A stretch of DNA of 64,000 bases. Origin: Methylobacterium sp. AMS5. Its GTDB lineage: Bacteria; Pseudomonadota; Alphaproteobacteria; Rhizobiales; Beijerinckiaceae. This document shows, piece by piece, positions 62,852 through 64,000 of this stretch. The notes under the pieces were generated by a model, which was not told the DNA's origin, searched no databases, and saw only the letters and a program-made list of their open reading frames with translations. Position 1 is the stretch's first letter. Every line of letters starts with the position of its first letter. Location of the stretch: the NCBI RefSeq assembly GCF_001542815.1, contig NZ_CP006992.1, positions 1,098,001 to 1,162,000 of the forward strand, read 5' to 3'. The position numbers and the translations under genes are program-made.

Positions 62852-63148
62852 ATGAACTTGACTAGGCGGGGAACTGCTTGCGACGCGAGCCCGCGCGATT
62901 ATCTTTCGACTCCACCTGAAGCCGCGCGGTTCATGCCTCAACGGCAGGATCGCCGGCATACGGACTTTCCGCGACCCGGCTGCGGATCGAAGCTTGAGGA
63001 GCCTGCATCATCAGCAGTGGTCAAGCGATCAATCTTTGAGAAATGCGCTCGCGTTGCAGATCTCATTGACCCCAATGACTGTCTTCTGGGTGTGCACGCT
63101 GCCGGTCGCGAGCGGATCCCTGCGGCAGGTATCGGGCGTGTGAGCTGA
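62852..63148 (+). CDS. Doubtful small ORF
   Basis: A 98-codon frame starts at ATG 62852 with AGGAG eight bases upstream, just 13 bases after the GGDEF gene. The product (MNLTRRGTACDASPRDYLST onwards) is Arg/Pro-rich with four Cys and no recognised domain. The good ribosome site is its main support; composition is near noise. It may be the last cistron of the c-di-GMP set. Confidence 0.3.
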   Translation: MNLTRRGTACDASPRDYLSTPPEAARFMPQRQDRRHTDFPRPGCGSKLEEPASSAVVKRSIFEKCARVADLIDPNDCLLGVHAAGRERIPAAGIGRVS

Positions 63149-63158
63149 AAGGCCGTCG

Positions 63159-63506
63159 ATGAGTCGATACGAGTTCGATGAACCGGGCGTCAGTCTCGCG
63201 ATCGGCTGGGATGCCCCGCTCTCCACTTTCTACCTCCAGATCCGGAACGCGGCGCTGCACACCGCCGAAATGGATGAGGAGGAGCGCGCCTCACCACAGA
63301 TCTGGTTCGGAACGGAGTACGCAAAACACCTCACTCCAGGCCTCCTCACGCTCGCACGCCAGCATCTTCCGAGCCTCCCCGAGAACATCGAGGTGTGTCT
63401 GATGCGCGATATGACCGAGGAGCCGGCCCGGCCGCTCTCCCCCGATCACGTTGAGATCCGCCAGATGATCGAGACATTGCTAGGCGAGCTTTCTCCTGTC
63501 CCGTAG
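63159..63506 (+). CDS. Conserved small protein of unknown function
   Basis: The 115-residue protein starts at ATG 63159 (MSRYEFDEPGVSLAIGWDAP). It has a mixed alpha/beta look with STFYLQIRNAALHTAEMDEE, IWFGTEYAKHLTPGLLTLAR and a C-terminal helix (VEIRQMIETLLGELSPVP). It is acidic with no membrane segment. Codon use is normal for the region. No family can be named; similar short proteins are common on plasmids of this group. Confidence 0.6.
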   Translation: MSRYEFDEPGVSLAIGWDAPLSTFYLQIRNAALHTAEMDEEERASPQIWFGTEYAKHLTPGLLTLARQHLPSLPENIEVCLMRDMTEEPARPLSPDHVEIRQMIETLLGELSPVP

Positions 63507-63960
63507 GCCCCACAGCGCTCCTCCGCCGAGCAGGCGCGTGTGGACACTGAGGCGCTCTTCAAAGGGAGCACCTCGCATCCGGGTCCCAGGCAGTCAGAGT
63601 GAAGCTGCTGCACGGTCGCGGATCGCCCTGATCCTCCACGCGAGCCCGCGCGATGTGGTCGTCACCCGCAGGGCCGAAACCCGAAGGGGTTCGGGGAGCG
63701 AAGCGAGTAGGGCACGGTTCCGCAGGAACGCGCCCACTCTTCGTCTATTAGCATAACCCTGGATTGCCGTGCCCATGATCGATGGAGCGATCCAAATCAT
63801 CATGAGCATTCCGTCTATGATTACGATCCATATCTCGAAGCGGACAGTCAGGCGCCAGGACCGCATATTATAGAAAGTCAATTGAATGGTATATTTTAGA
63901 TTTAGCTGACATCGGTTTTATCCGCCGCCTTCGATGTTGGTAACATGGTTTGCTGTGTGA
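63507..63960. other. Non-coding right end with composition change
   Basis: The left half is GC-rich and includes a CCGAACCCC/GGGGTTCGG-type hairpin near 63675-63700. From about 63750 the sequence is AT-rich, with a reverse-strand frame (63594-63881) whose first 40 residues are hydrophobic; it lacks a clear ribosome site and is not called. A TATATTTTAG-type box lies near 63881-63897. Confidence 0.4.
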
Positions 63961-63963
63961 GAT

Positions 63964-63985
63964 CCCGCGGTCGCGCGGGGTTTTT
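63964..63985 (+). terminator. Rho-independent terminator near the right edge
   Basis: CCCGCG-GTCG-CGCGGG followed by G and TTTTT makes a compact intrinsic terminator reading rightwards. No protein gene ends just before it, so it may end a short untranslated transcript that starts within the AT-rich stretch from about 63880. Confidence 0.75.
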
Positions 63986-64000
63986 CTCATCGAGTACGCG

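Overview
The window is GC-rich chromosomal DNA from an alphaproteobacterium, most likely a methylotroph of the Methylobacterium/Methylorubrum group. The evidence is a two-subunit N,N-dimethylformamidase beside a urea/short-chain-amide ABC transporter, the codon bias, minCDE and bipA/typA of rhizobial type, and many small palindromic repeats. The species call is inference.

Left part (1-26.6 kb), ordinary chromosome: a partial methionine aminopeptidase; an HdeD-like membrane protein; an outer-membrane barrel; a BKACE enzyme; a DctB/DctD-type two-component pair; a NitT/TauT-type ABC importer; a stand-alone MinC paralogue; a cupin; typA; a CHASE3 chemoreceptor; minCDE; a cytochrome P450; an SMP-30 lactonase; a GH15 glucoamylase with a frameshifted flavin oxidoreductase; and a compact operon built around a Rieske-oxygenase homologue that has lost most metal ligands.

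Middle part (26.6-41.6 kb): an IS5-type transposase scar and an AT-rich DUF2750 gene precede the dimethylformamide cassette. dmfA1-dmfA2 would release dimethylamine and formate. urtABCDE would import the amide, and a divergent OprB-type porin would admit small solutes. A TTTCT-N5-AGAAA dyad lies upstream of both dmfA1 and urtA and suggests a shared regulator. Two inverted 79-bp MITE-like elements lie at 31160 and 42224. An Mfd-like helicase closes this part.

Right part (41.9-64 kb), an accessory island: it begins after a tRNA-Arg(CCG) half-gene broken in the anticodon loop. It holds a three-gene exopolysaccharide operon of the bgsB/bgsA (mixed-linkage beta-glucan) type with a glycosidase-like gene in the middle, a secreted protein, an alpha/beta hydrolase, a Phd/PemK-like toxin-antitoxin pair, and a decayed conjugative/plasmid-type block (SLOG protein, Toprim primase, helicase remnant, two ArdC remnants, DnaB-like ATPase, IS630 element, chimeric ORF). 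It ends with a cyclic-di-GMP signalling set: frameshifted cheZ, HD-GYP phosphodiesterase, and a GGDEF protein with a dead receiver. The c-di-GMP genes and the polysaccharide synthase could form one surface-attachment program; that link is inference.
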